Shown here piece after piece: positions 1 to 8,152 of a stretch of 53,327 bases of DNA (positions are counted from its first letter, which is position 1; each line of letters opens with the position of its first letter). The position numbers and the translations under genes were made by a program. The notes beneath the pieces are model-generated. The model did no database searches, had not been told where the DNA came from, and saw nothing but the letters and a program-made list of their open reading frames with translations. Source of the DNA: Clostridium thermobutyricum DSM 4928 (lineage in GTDB: Bacteria > Bacillota > Clostridia > Clostridiales > Clostridiaceae); contig NZ_LTAY01000024.1 of NCBI RefSeq assembly GCF_002050515.1, forward strand, positions 1-53,327, given 5' to 3'.

Positions 1-122
1 AAGATTAGATTTCCCATAGCGTAAGCTAGTAAGATCCCTTGAAGAACACAAGGTTGATAGGTTAGGGGTGTAAGCATGGTAACATGTTCAGCTGACTAAT
101 ACTAATAGATCGAGGGCTTGAC
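1..122 (+). rRNA. 23S ribosomal RNA, 3' end (partial)
   Basis: The window opens inside the last part of a 23S rRNA. The closing sequence, with GACTAATACTAATAGATCGA followed by GGGCTTGACC, is the highly conserved 3' end of bacterial 23S rRNA and pairs with the 5' end of the molecule. It is followed by 5S rRNA and two tRNAs, which is a normal rRNA operon tail. Only the final ~120 nt are present; the exact 3' end is estimated. Confidence 0.95.
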
Positions 123-181
123 CAATAAAAATATCAACAGAATTTGATGTGCAATTTTCAGAGAACAATAAATTTCTGAAT

Positions 182-298
182 ATCTAGTGATGATGGCATA
201 GAGGAAACACTCCTTCCCATTCCGAACAGGAAAGTTAAGCTCTATAACGCCGATGGTACTGCATGGGAGACTGTGTGGGAGAGTAGGAAGTTGCTAGG
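182..298 (+). rRNA. 5S ribosomal RNA
   Basis: A segment of about 117 nt with the 5S core CCATTCCGAACAGG and the GATGGTACTGC motif. The ends (CTAG near 184 and CTAG near 294) can pair to form helix I. It lies ~60 nt after the 23S end and ~10 nt before tRNA-Phe, as expected in a rRNA operon. The exact ends may be off by a few bases. Confidence 0.93.
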
Positions 299-308
299 TA
301 CATTGTAT

Positions 309-384
<76 letters not shown>

Positions 385-393
385 TACAATTTT

Positions 394-469
394 GGGGGTA
401 TAGCTCAGCTGGGAGAGCACCTGCCTTGCACGCAGGGGGTCAGGAGTTCGAATCTCCTTACCTCCACCA
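394..469 (+). tRNA. tRNA-Ala (anticodon TGC)
   Basis: A 76-nt cloverleaf with an encoded CCA end. The acceptor GGGGGTA pairs with TACCTCC (one G-T wobble); the anticodon loop CTTGCAC holds TGC; the T-arm contains AGTTCGAAT. It is the last gene of the rRNA operon and is followed directly by a terminator. Confidence 0.97.
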
Positions 470-479
470 AATTGAGAGA

Positions 480-508
480 AGATGTTCAGTGGGAGCATCT
501 TTTTTTTT
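480..508 (+). terminator. Intrinsic terminator of the rRNA/tRNA operon
   Basis: An 8-bp stem (AGATGTTC with GGGAGCATCT, one G-T pair) with a 5-nt loop, followed by nine T residues. It sits 10 nt after tRNA-Ala. Confidence 0.85.
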
Positions 509-589
509 ATAAAAAAGTATAGAATTTGTGGATAAATGTTTCAAAACTATAAAAATATGTGGATAATATATATAAAATCTTAAATATAA

Positions 590-618
590 TTGTCATTTTA
601 TAGTTATATTGATACAAT
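590..618 (+). promoter_or_regulatory. Sigma-A-type promoter of the parvulin gene
   Basis: TTGTCA (590-595), a 17-nt spacer, then TACAAT (613-618), about 40 nt before the start codon at 660. The AAGGAGA ribosome site follows near 647. Confidence 0.6.
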
Positions 619-659
619 AATAAATATATAAGCAAGATAAAGATAAAGGAGAATTTAAA

Positions 660-1406
660 ATGGAAAATAAAGTATTAGCAAAAGTTGGTTCATATGAAAT
701 TACTGAACAAGAATTAAATGATATAATTTCAAAATATCCTGCAGAAAGAAAATCAATGGTAGAAAGTGAAGCAGGAAGAAAACAATTATTAGAGCAAATG
801 ATTCATTTTGAATTATTCAATAAATTAGGTGAAGATCTAAAAATTAATGAAACTGAAGAGTATAAGAAAACAGTAGCTCGTTTAGAAAAAGAAATTTTAA
901 CTCAAGCTACAATGAATAAAGTTTTGTCAGAAATATCAATTACTGATAAAGAAATAGAAGAATTTTACAATGCTAATAAGGAAAGATTTGCAGAACAAGC
1001 TAAAGTTTCTGCTAAACATATATTAGTTGATAGTGAAGAGTTAGCTAAAAAAATAAAAGAAGAAATAACTTCAGGAGAAATAACTTTTGAAGATGCTGCT
1101 CTAAAATACTCAAGTTGTCCATCAAAAGAGCAAGGTGGAAATTTAGGTGAATTTGGAAAGGGTATGATGGTTCCAGAATTTGAGAAAGCTGCTTTTGAAG
1201 CTGAATTAAATGAAATAACTGCTCCTGTTCAAACACAATTTGGATATCACTTAATAAAAGTTGAAGCTAAACATGATGCTAAAATAAAAGAATTATCAGA
1301 GGTTAAAGAAGTAGTCACTCAGCAACTTATGCAACAACAACAAGAAAAGAAATACATGGATACAATTAAAGAATTAGAAGCTAAATACGGAGTTGTTAGA
1401 AACTAG
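660..1406 (+). CDS. Parvulin-type peptidyl-prolyl cis-trans isomerase (PrsA/SurA-like), apparently cytoplasmic
   Basis: A 248-residue protein. Residues ~1-110 resemble the helical SurA_N/PrsA chaperone region. Residues ~112-210 form a rotamase (PpiC) domain, seen in AKHILVDSEE, the YSSCPSKEQGGNLGEF block and TQFGYHLIKV, which are hallmarks of the parvulin family. The C-terminal ~35 residues are Gln/Lys-rich and helical. Unlike PrsA there is no signal peptide or lipobox, so it probably assists protein folding in the cytoplasm. It is transcribed alone between its own promoter and a strong terminator. The start is set by AAGGAGA about 10 nt upstream. The family call is secure; the substrate is unknown. 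Confidence 0.88.
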   Translation: MENKVLAKVGSYEITEQELNDIISKYPAERKSMVESEAGRKQLLEQMIHFELFNKLGEDLKINETEEYKKTVARLEKEILTQATMNKVLSEISITDKEIEEFYNANKERFAEQAKVSAKHILVDSEELAKKIKEEITSGEITFEDAALKYSSCPSKEQGGNLGEFGKGMMVPEFEKAAFEAELNEITAPVQTQFGYHLIKVEAKHDAKIKELSEVKEVVTQQLMQQQQEKKYMDTIKELEAKYGVVRN

Positions 1407-1421
1407 TATTTTCTTATTTTT

Positions 1422-1465
1422 AAGTGTGAACTGATAGTAGATAAGACTATTAGTTCACACTTTTA
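1422..1465 (+). terminator. Intrinsic terminator after the parvulin gene
   Basis: A 17-bp stem (AAGTGTGAACTGATAGT, 1422-1438, with ACTATTAGTTCACACTT, 1446-1462, one wobble), a 7-nt loop, then a short T run. Confidence 0.85.
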
Positions 1466-1577
1466 TTATATATATGAATTTATATGTTGTTTAATTGATA
1501 TATATTAAATATTTAATATATAATGATAGGTTTTATAATAACTTAGAAAAAATCACTCGATTAGCCGTTGTATTATA

Positions 1578-2246
1578 TTAAGTGTTTATAGACAATTCCT
1601 TTAATAATTCGATATAATCTAATATATATTTATCAGAAATGTTGATAAGCTCATTTCTATCATCTATAGACTCTATATCTTCAATAGCTATTGTTTTCAT
1701 TCCTATACTCTTGGCGCTTTTGATAGCAATTAATAAGTCCTCAAATACAATACAATTTGTTGGTGAAACATTTAATTTTTTAGCAGAAAGTAAATAGACA
1801 TCAGGTTTATCTTTACCATTATCTACTTCAGAAGTAGTTGTTATAGAATCAAATAAATTATAAATTTCATTTTGTTTAAGAGCTGCTTCTAATAAAAGAT
1901 TTGAATTACTAGTAGCTAAACCTATTTTTATTCCTTTATATTTTAAATACTCTAAGAATTCCTTAGCTCCATTTTTTAAAGGTGTAGAGGTTGAATAAAA
2001 CTTAAATGCCATGTCATTCCATGTGTTCATAATAGTCTCTACTGAGTCTTGTATATTAAACCTTTTTTTAAAGTATTCTGCTGTTTGATAGAAACTTAAG
2101 TGGCCTATATCTTTATGTAAATCTTCTGGAACAGATAAATTTTTAGATTTAAGATATTCTATATCAATTTTATGCCAGATTCCTAATGAATCAATTAAAG
2201 TTCCATCCAAATCAAATATTGCAGCTTTTATATTATTAAGTATCAT
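1578..2246 (-). CDS. HAD-superfamily hydrolase (beta-phosphoglucomutase/phosphatase-like, subfamily IA)
   Basis: A 222-residue cytosolic HAD fold. Motif I is FDLDGTLIDS near residue 11, with the nucleophile and acid/base aspartates. A helical cap follows; motif II is seen as LATSNS, motif III as the conserved Lys region DNGKDKPDVY, and motif IV as IVFEDLLIAIKSAKSIG. The arrangement matches phosphatases and beta-phosphoglucomutase-like enzymes. The substrate cannot be told from the sequence. AAGGGGGG lies just before the ATG on the minus strand. It stands alone, facing the parvulin gene. Confidence 0.87.
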   Translation of the reverse strand: MILNNIKAAIFDLDGTLIDSLGIWHKIDIEYLKSKNLSVPEDLHKDIGHLSFYQTAEYFKKRFNIQDSVETIMNTWNDMAFKFYSTSTPLKNGAKEFLEYLKYKGIKIGLATSNSNLLLEAALKQNEIYNLFDSITTTSEVDNGKDKPDVYLLSAKKLNVSPTNCIVFEDLLIAIKSAKSIGMKTIAIEDIESIDDRNELINISDKYILDYIELLKELSINT

Positions 2247-2377
2247 ATTTATCCCCCCTTAAATAAACTTATATATTATTATACTATAGAATATGATTAT
2301 TATTAATTAAAATGGAAATACTTTTAATTAGAAAATATTTAAGCGAGATATTATAAAGTGGAAGGAATGAGTAAATA

Positions 2378-2521
2378 ATGATAGTATTTCTCTTATTTTA
2401 TATAATAATATTAATAGTTATAATAGCCTTATGTAAAGCAGCAGGTAAAGGAGATAAAGATATAGAAGCCATAATTAAATCAGAAGATGAGTTTAAAGAG
2501 AATATAACTCATAAAGAATAA
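2378..2521 (+). CDS. Small membrane peptide, 47 residues, unknown function
   Basis: A short reading frame starting at ATG 2378 and ending in TAA. AAGGA lies 11 nt upstream. The peptide begins with a strongly hydrophobic stretch (residues ~2-19, rich in Ile, Leu, Phe and Val) and ends in a charged tail rich in Lys, Glu and Asp, so it would be a single-pass membrane peptide with the tail in the cytoplasm. I recognise no family. The clean amphipathic layout and ribosome site argue for a real gene, but the frame is short in AT-rich DNA. Confidence 0.45.
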   Translation: MIVFLLFYIIILIVIIALCKAAGKGDKDIEAIIKSEDEFKENITHKE

Positions 2522-2637
2522 TAAAGAATTTCTATGAGGAGTTTATAAACTTACATATGAACTAATATATATTTTACAAGTATATATTATTAAAAATATA
2601 TACTTATACTACTTATATATTTATTTAGAAATAAAAT

Positions 2638-2669
2638 TAAAAAAAGAACTTATCTTTTGATAAGTTCTT
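2638..2669 (-). terminator. Intrinsic terminator of tRNA-Pro
   Basis: On the minus strand, an 11-bp perfect stem (AAGAACTTATC/GATAAGTTCTT) with a 4-nt loop is followed by a T run. It lies a few bases past the tRNA. Confidence 0.8.
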
Positions 2670-2672
2670 AAA

Positions 2673-2748
2673 TGGTCGGGGTGACAGGTCTCGAACCTGC
2701 GACCTCATGGTCCCAAACCATGCGCGCTACCATCTGCGCCACACCCCG
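2673..2748 (-). tRNA. tRNA-Pro (anticodon TGG)
   Basis: The minus strand folds as a 76-nt cloverleaf. The acceptor CGGGGTG pairs with CACCCCG next to an encoded CCA end; the anticodon loop TTTGGGA holds TGG; the T-arm contains GGTTCGAAC. It is a single tRNA gene with its own terminator, outside the rRNA operon. Confidence 0.96.
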
Positions 2749-3046
2749 TTGACTACCTTATATAGTATATGTGAAAATTATATAAAAGTCAATCGTATTA
2801 ATAAATTTTTAAAAAAGGTTACAAAAATGAAATTTTTGTGATATTATATATATATGGCCAATAAAATTATATGTTCATATTGGTTAGGAAATTGTAAAAA
2901 ATAATTTGTGATATTAATTAGAAAAATTAGTATTACTCTTAATGAAAACATTATCAATAAATTTTATAAAATTAATAAAAAATTACTAAATTTAATAAAA
3001 AAACACTTGAAATTTATAAAATGTAAGATAATTGTCAGAAATAATA

Positions 3047-3075
3047 TTGTTCATAATTTTCTTAAATGATATAAT
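3047..3075 (+). promoter_or_regulatory. Sigma-A-type promoter of the PcsB/CwlO-like hydrolase gene
   Basis: TTGTTC (3047-3052), an exact 17-nt spacer, then a consensus TATAAT (3070-3075). Transcription would start near 3082, giving a ~60-nt leader that contains a G-rich ribosome site and a small hairpin (GGTTC/GAACC, 3119-3132). The rest of 2749-3046 is AT-rich without genes; it has an 8-bp hairpin at 2821-2839. Confidence 0.7.
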
Positions 3076-3141
3076 AAAATATGTGTTAGGGGAAAACACA
3101 CAATTTGAAAGGGGGGGAGGTTCTTAGGAACCGTTTGACTC

Positions 3142-4446
3142 ATGAAAAGAAAAATAATAGCTGCGATAGTTGCGGCGGCATTGACATTAAATGTAGTACT
3201 ACCGACAATAACAGCTAATGCTGAGCCAGTTAATAAAGAAGTACAAGCTGCTCAAGATCAATATGCAGAAATGCAAGCAAATATAGCTAAGATAACAGAA
3301 AAGATTAATTCATATAATTCACAAATAGAACCATTAGTTGTTAATGTTCAAAATAATAAACAAGAAATATCAGATTTACAAAAGCAAATGGAAAATACTC
3401 AACAAGAAATTGAACAAGCTAAAGAGAAAATATCTAAGCAAGAAGAAGTTCTTGGTAATAGATTAAGTGATATGTATAAATCAGGTGGAGAATTTAGTTA
3501 TGTAAATCTTATATTTGGTGCGAATAACTTTGGTGATTTAATAAATAGAATTGAAGTTGCAACAAGAATAATAACAACTGATAAAAATATAGTAGAGACA
3601 TTAAAAAATGATAAAGAAAATTTAGATAATCAAGTAAAATCATTACAGGAAAAAACAAAAAAAGTTGAAGATTTAAAAACAAAAAATGAAAAAGAACTTG
3701 AAAATCTTCAAAATTTAAAATCAGAACAGGAAGTTATTGGACAGCAAGCTAATGAAGCGCAAAAAGAGTTTGATAAAAAATACTTATCAAGATATGAGAA
3801 AGAAATTGTTTCAGGACAACTTTCTGTATTAAATAACAATTCAAGTTCAATAAGTGATTTAAAGAGTGCTATATCTCAAATAACAGATTTAAATAATAGT
3901 CAGATTAAAAGTCCTATAGTTAAGCAAGAAATACAAGATGCTATAGCTAATGGAAAAAGATTAATTAGTCAAAAAGAAGCGCAAGCTAGAGCAGAACAAG
4001 AAGCACAAGCTAGAGCAGAACAAGAAGCTAATAGAGGAAGTAACGGAAATAGTACAAGCAATAGTAGTGGAAGTAGTAATAATGTAGCTCCTCCATCAGC
4101 GAACAAAGCTACAGCACAGGCTGTTTTAAATGAAGCATATAAACACTTAGGAAAGCCTTATGTATGGGGTGCTACTGGACCAAATTCATTTGATTGTTCA
4201 GGATTTACAAGTTATGTTTATAAAAAAGTAACTGGAAGATGGATTGGAAGAACTACTTATGATCAAATTAATGTAGGTACTCCAGTTTCAAGATCACAAT
4301 TACAACCAGGAGATTTGGTATTTACAAGTGCAGGACATGTTGGAATTTATGTTGGAAATAACAATTTTATAAATGCGCCTAGAACAGGTTCAAATGTAAG
4401 TGTTATGCCACTATGGTCATTCTATGCTGCTAGAAGAATATTATAA
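3142..4446 (+). CDS. Secreted peptidoglycan hydrolase, PcsB/CwlO-type coiled coil plus NlpC/P60 domain
   Basis: A 434-residue exported cell-wall enzyme. Residues 1-27 are a Sec signal peptide with a likely cut after ANA. Residues ~30-250 form long heptad-like coiled coils, as in PcsB and CwlO, which keep the enzyme inactive until FtsEX engages it. A low-complexity linker (AQARAEQE repeated, then Ser/Asn/Gly-rich) leads to an NlpC/P60 domain at ~325-434. Its catalytic Cys is in FDCSGFTSYV and its His in GHVGIYVG. The expected role is D,L-endopeptidase cleavage of stem peptides during growth or division. ftsEX is encoded in this window at 22828-24394. An in-frame TGA at 3136 fixes ATG 3142 as the first possible start. 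Confidence 0.92.
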   Translation: MKRKIIAAIVAAALTLNVVLPTITANAEPVNKEVQAAQDQYAEMQANIAKITEKINSYNSQIEPLVVNVQNNKQEISDLQKQMENTQQEIEQAKEKISKQEEVLGNRLSDMYKSGGEFSYVNLIFGANNFGDLINRIEVATRIITTDKNIVETLKNDKENLDNQVKSLQEKTKKVEDLKTKNEKELENLQNLKSEQEVIGQQANEAQKEFDKKYLSRYEKEIVSGQLSVLNNNSSSISDLKSAISQITDLNNSQIKSPIVKQEIQDAIANGKRLISQKEAQARAEQEAQARAEQEANRGSNGNSTSNSSGSSNNVAPPSANKATAQAVLNEAYKHLGKPYVWGATGPNSFDCSGFTSYVYKKVTGRWIGRTTYDQINVGTPVSRSQLQPGDLVFTSAGHVGIYVGNNNFINAPRTGSNVSVMPLWSFYAARRIL

Positions 4447-4476
4447 TTTACAATAACTATAAAAAGTAATATGATT

Positions 4477-4522
4477 AAAAAAGGTTTATGTCAATTTATA
4501 ATAAAAGACATAAACCTTTTTT
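4477..4522 (+). terminator. Intrinsic terminator after the NlpC/P60 gene
   Basis: A 15-bp stem (AAAAAGGTTTATGTC with GACATAAACCTTTTT), a 14-nt loop and a T run. Confidence 0.85.
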
Positions 4523-4701
4523 ATTATATATAATACTAATATAGAAAAGAATTATAGTAGTAATTAAATGTGCAAATATTACATTGATGATTAAGGATTG
4601 ATAGTAAATAGATTGAATATGTTATAGTATTGTTATGTAAAATGCTTTAATGTATAATTAAAAGAATAATTAAAATATTAAATAACATAAGGAGTTTAGT
4701 A

Positions 4702-5451
4702 GTGGATAATAAGCTTGTTAGAGAAGATGAAAATTTAGATGATTTACAATTAAAAGGTCTTATGCTTATTCAAAAAAAAGATGGATTTAAGTTTGGAGTA
4801 GATGCAGTACTTTTATCGCATTTTGCAAATGTAAAAAAAAAGCATAGAGTTATAGATTTATGTACTGGTACGGGAATAATACCATTTTTATTAGAAGGAA
4901 AATATTCACCAAAGGATATTTTAGGAATAGAAATTCAAGGTGAATTTGTAGATATGGCTAATAGAAGTGCAGCTTTAAATACAACTCATAACATATCATT
5001 TATAAGTGAGGATTTAAAAAATTTGAAAGCTCTTAAAAATATTGATAAGGCAGATGTTATAACAGTAAATCCACCATATAAGTTGAATAATGCAGGAATA
5101 GTAAATCCTTCTGATAAATTAGCTATTGCAAGGCATGAAATTATGTGTAATTTAGAGAATGTCATAGAAGCTAGTAGAATTTTATTAAAGGATAATGGAA
5201 GAATATATATGGTTCATAGACCAGAAAGGCTTGCTGATATAATCACACTTATGCGTAAATATAAAATAGAACCAAAAAGAATACAAATGGTTCATCCAAA
5301 ATTAGGAAAAGCTCCTAATATTGTATTAGTTGAAGGCCAAAGAGATGGAGGGGCATTTTTGAAATGGGATGCACCCTTATATGTATATAATGAAGATGGA
5401 AGTATTTCAGATGAAATAAATAAAATTTATGGGAGGGATGTAAATGAATAA
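4702..5451 (+). CDS. trmN6: tRNA1(Val) adenine-N6 methyltransferase family protein (YabB/TrmN6)
   Basis: A 249-residue SAM-dependent methyltransferase. The SAM site is VIDLCTGTGIIPF near residues 49-61. The NPPY motif near residue 128 is typical of enzymes that methylate the exocyclic amine of adenine. The neighbour rsmI overlaps its last 8 nt, and abrB follows; yabB-yabC(rsmI)-abrB also lie together in Bacillus. The start is GTG, with AAGGAG 7 nt upstream. The exact tRNA target in this organism is inferred from the family. Confidence 0.88.
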   Translation: MDNKLVREDENLDDLQLKGLMLIQKKDGFKFGVDAVLLSHFANVKKKHRVIDLCTGTGIIPFLLEGKYSPKDILGIEIQGEFVDMANRSAALNTTHNISFISEDLKNLKALKNIDKADVITVNPPYKLNNAGIVNPSDKLAIARHEIMCNLENVIEASRILLKDNGRIYMVHRPERLADIITLMRKYKIEPKRIQMVHPKLGKAPNIVLVEGQRDGGAFLKWDAPLYVYNEDGSISDEINKIYGRDVNE

Positions 5452-6289
5452 TGGAAAATTATATTTAGTTCCAACACCAATAGGAAATCTTAAAGATATA
5501 ACTTTAAGAGCATTAGAAGTTCTAAAAGAAGCTGATGTGATAGCAGCAGAGGATACAAGGCAAACTTTAAAGTTATTAAATCATTTTGATATTAAAAAGA
5601 CTTTAATTAGCTATCATATGCACAATGAACAAGGAAAAAGTGAGGAAATAATAAATAGATTAAAAAATGGAGAGAAAATAGCATTAGTAAGTGATGCTGG
5701 AATGCCAGGAATTTCAGATCCTGGAAGCATTATTATAAAAAAGTGTGTTGAAGATGGAATCGAATTTGAAGTTCTTCCAGGAGCAACTGCTTTTGCAACT
5801 GCTTTAATATATTCTGCATTAGATAGTTCAGCTTTTGCTTTTAGAGGATTTATTTCAAGAGAAAATAAAGAAAGAAATAAACTTATAGAAGAAATAAAAG
5901 AAATGAAAGAAACTTTGATATTTTATGAAGCACCACATAGATTAATTAGTACCTTAACATTTTTACAAGAAAACTTAGGAAATAGGGAAATGGCTGCATG
6001 TAGAGAATTAACTAAGCTTCATGAAGAAATAAAGAGAGGGAGAATATCTGAAGTTAAAGAATATTTTTTAGAAAATCAGCCAAGAGGAGAATTTGTTCTT
6101 GTAGTTAGTGGTAAAACAGAAGAAGAATTTGAAAAAGAAAAAATGGAGGAATGGGAACACTTAACAATAGAAGATCATATAAGAAAATATATAAATGATG
6201 GGTTTTCAAAAAAAGATGCAATAAAAATGGTTGCTAAAGATAGAAAAGAACCTAAAAGCGTAATATATAAATATTCAACTGAAATATAA
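5444..6289 (+). CDS. rsmI: 16S rRNA (cytidine-1402-2'-O)-methyltransferase
   Basis: A 281-residue member of the tetrapyrrole-methylase fold that adds the 2'-O-methyl group to C1402 in the ribosomal P site. The signature blocks are seen: LVPTPIGNLKDITLRA at the N terminus, AAEDTRQT near residue 36, and SDAGMPGISDPG near 84-95. The C-terminal region beginning near residue 220 ends in an HTH-like segment, as in RsmI. It overlaps the upstream gene by 8 nt, so the two are translationally coupled. GGGAGG precedes the ATG. Confidence 0.95.
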   Translation: MNNGKLYLVPTPIGNLKDITLRALEVLKEADVIAAEDTRQTLKLLNHFDIKKTLISYHMHNEQGKSEEIINRLKNGEKIALVSDAGMPGISDPGSIIIKKCVEDGIEFEVLPGATAFATALIYSALDSSAFAFRGFISRENKERNKLIEEIKEMKETLIFYEAPHRLISTLTFLQENLGNREMAACRELTKLHEEIKRGRISEVKEYFLENQPRGEFVLVVSGKTEEEFEKEKMEEWEHLTIEDHIRKYINDGFSKKDAIKMVAKDRKEPKSVIYKYSTEI

Positions 6290-6470
6290 TACTAATAGAA
6301 ATGTTATAAATAACACAAAAGATAAATAGAGAGAAAGAATAGTTTTAATTTATATTTATTTGTCTGTAAAATATATCTATAATGAGCAAATACAATAAGA
6401 TATAGGTTTGTAATTAATATAGAATTTTAAGTTTATAAAAATATTTTTTTATAATACAAATATTTAAATT

Positions 6471-6500
6471 AAAAAGCTGATGCTTATGCATCAGCTTTAA
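6471..6500. terminator. Bidirectional terminator between rsmI and abrB
   Basis: An 11-bp perfect stem (AAAGCTGATGC with GCATCAGCTTT) with a TTAT loop, with A runs on the left and T on the right. It lies between convergent genes and can serve both strands. The stretch 6290-6470 holds no other recognisable feature. Confidence 0.75.
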
Positions 6501-6541
6501 TCAACCAAATTAATCATATGTAACTATCTTTTATAAAAAGA

Positions 6542-6781
6542 TTATTTTTTAAGTTCAGCAAAACAGTTTTTGCAGATATTTTTACCTTTGTAGTTAACTA
6601 CGTCTCTAGCATCACCACAGAAGATACAAGCTGGTTCATATTTTTTTAATATGATTTGCTCTCCATCTACATATATTTCTAATGCATCTTTTTCTGCTAT
6701 GTCAAGAGTTCTTCTTAACTCTATTGGAATAACTATTCTTCCTAATTCATCTACTCTTCTTACTACTCCTGTTGATTTCAT
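6542..6781 (-). CDS. abrB: AbrB-family transition-state regulator with a zinc-ribbon-like tail
   Basis: A 79-residue DNA-binding protein. Residues 1-50 are the swapped-hairpin AbrB domain (STGVVRRVDELGRIVIPIEL), which dimerises and binds AT-rich DNA. Residues 52-74 contain two Cys pairs (CIFC and CKNC), likely a metal-binding or stabilising tail, seen in clostridial AbrB proteins in place of the Bacillus C-terminal multimerisation domain. AbrB proteins control the entry into stationary phase, sporulation and solvent or toxin genes. AGGAGG precedes the start, and two sigma-A promoters lie upstream. The paralogue cannot be determined. Confidence 0.92.
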   Translation of the reverse strand: MKSTGVVRRVDELGRIVIPIELRRTLDIAEKDALEIYVDGEQIILKKYEPACIFCGDARDVVNYKGKNICKNCFAELKK

Positions 6782-6843
6782 AAAGGTTCCTCCTAAAATT
6801 AAATTGTGTATCTATCCTACAAGTTTCGACATTTCACTATGTT

Positions 6844-6872
6844 ATCTTACCAAAACTGTAATTTAAAGTCAA
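6844..6872 (-). promoter_or_regulatory. Proximal sigma-A promoter of abrB
   Basis: On the minus strand, TTGACT (6867-6872), a 17-nt spacer, then TAAGAT (6844-6849), about 60 nt before the abrB start codon. Confidence 0.65.
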
Positions 6873-6929
6873 CAGATAAATGTTAACATTTAATAAACTA
6901 CAAAAAATAATAATAAATACTACAGTTAT

Positions 6930-6958
6930 AATATACTACCAAAAAATACTAATGTCAA
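6930..6958 (-). promoter_or_regulatory. Distal sigma-A promoter of abrB
   Basis: On the minus strand, a perfect TTGACA (6953-6958), a 17-nt spacer, then TATATT (6930-6935). Both abrB promoters carry TTTTGGTA within or at the edge of the spacer, so the repeated motif may be a shared control site. Confidence 0.65.
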
Positions 6959-7182
6959 TAGTTTACAAATTAAAAAATTATTAACTAATTTTATTCAAAA
7001 ATTAATAATAAATACCAGCATATATATACTAAAAATAGCTTTTTAATAAATAAATGTATATATTTTATCGAATTGGATAAAATATATAAAAGTCGAAAAA
7101 ATAATTATAAAAAACAATAATAATTGTAATTTTATGGAGTTATAAGAGAAGATAAAAATTAGAAAATAATGATAAAATTAAC

Positions 7183-7211
7183 TTGTAAAAGGTTTATATA
7201 AACTATATAAT
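7183..7211 (+). promoter_or_regulatory. Sigma-A promoter of the DUF1836 gene
   Basis: TTGTAA (7183-7188), a 17-nt spacer and a consensus TATAAT (7206-7211). The spacer contains the palindrome GTTTATATAAAC. The stretch 6959-7182 is AT-rich with nothing else recognisable. Confidence 0.6.
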
Positions 7212-7250
7212 AATATTATAAATAGGGAAAAGAAAGTAAGGGTGGATATA

Positions 7251-7841
7251 GTGACTATGAAAATAAATTCAGATTATATTGCTGAACTGACAGAAGAGAT
7301 GTCAAGAAGTAGCATGATAGCTTATGATGAGTTACCAAAATATGATTTATTCTTATCTCAAGTAATTGATTACTTAAATGATAAATTTACTGAAGATAAA
7401 TATACAAATAATATAGTACAAAATTACATAAAGAGTGAAGTTATAACTAAACCAGAAGACGGAAAAAAAAGAGGCTATACTAAACTTCATCTAGTTCAAT
7501 TAGTTCTTTTAAGTTATATGAGACCAATTTTAACTACAGATGAAATTAAAAAAGTTTTTAGTCTTGCTTTTAATAACATAAACGACAGAACGGATGATAT
7601 AATATCTTGGGAAACTGCATATAAAGTTTTTTCAGAAACTCAAAAAGAAAGTTTAGATTCCTTTTTAGCTTCTTCAAATGATATTGATGAAAAATTGGAT
7701 AATTTAGTAAAAGAACTTAAATTAAATACAGATGAAGAGGATAAAATAAAAACTTTTATGTTTGTATTATCATTAATAGCTCAAGCGAGTGTTATAAAAA
7801 AATTAGTTCAAAAAATAGTGAAAGAACAGCATAATAAATAA
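7251..7841 (+). CDS. DUF1836 domain protein
   Basis: A protein of ~196 residues resembling DUF1836, a Firmicutes family of unknown biochemical function. The KPEDGKKRGYTKLHLVQLVLLSYMR segment around residues ~65-90 looks like a MerR-type helix-turn-helix. The rest is helical; there is no signal or membrane segment. It may be a transcription factor, but that is inference. Possible starts are GTG 7242, GTG 7251 and ATG 7257. The purine stretch AAGGGTGG (7238-7245) overlaps the first and fits the later two, so I use 7251. It is a single gene with its own promoter and terminator. Confidence 0.75.
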   Translation: MTMKINSDYIAELTEEMSRSSMIAYDELPKYDLFLSQVIDYLNDKFTEDKYTNNIVQNYIKSEVITKPEDGKKRGYTKLHLVQLVLLSYMRPILTTDEIKKVFSLAFNNINDRTDDIISWETAYKVFSETQKESLDSFLASSNDIDEKLDNLVKELKLNTDEEDKIKTFMFVLSLIAQASVIKKLVQKIVKEQHNK

Positions 7842-7860
7842 AAAATATTAATTATATAGA

Positions 7861-7896
7861 AGAGTAAAATTTAATATTAAATTTTACTCTTTTTTC
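7861..7896 (+). terminator. Intrinsic terminator after the DUF1836 gene
   Basis: A 30-nt perfect palindrome (AGAGTAAAATTTAAT and its complement) followed by T6. The remaining 7897-8152 is AT-rich, with a possible -10 TATAAT at 8118-8123 for the next gene. Confidence 0.8.
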
Positions 7897-8152
7897 ATTT
7901 TCTTAACTGTAACACTATAAAATTAGGAGATTTATGGGTTAATTTCTTAATTTAAATAGGAAATTTATAAGTTATAATATTGGATTATTTAGATAGATAT
8001 AATAATTTGAAAATTTAAATTAATTTGGAAGTTAATAAGAGAAAAATTCATATAAGATAAGTTATTAAGAACAAAATAAGTTTAAAATTACTGATTACGT
8101 AACTTTTATGAGTAGGTTATAATATAAATAATTAAAATAATGGAGGTTTGTG

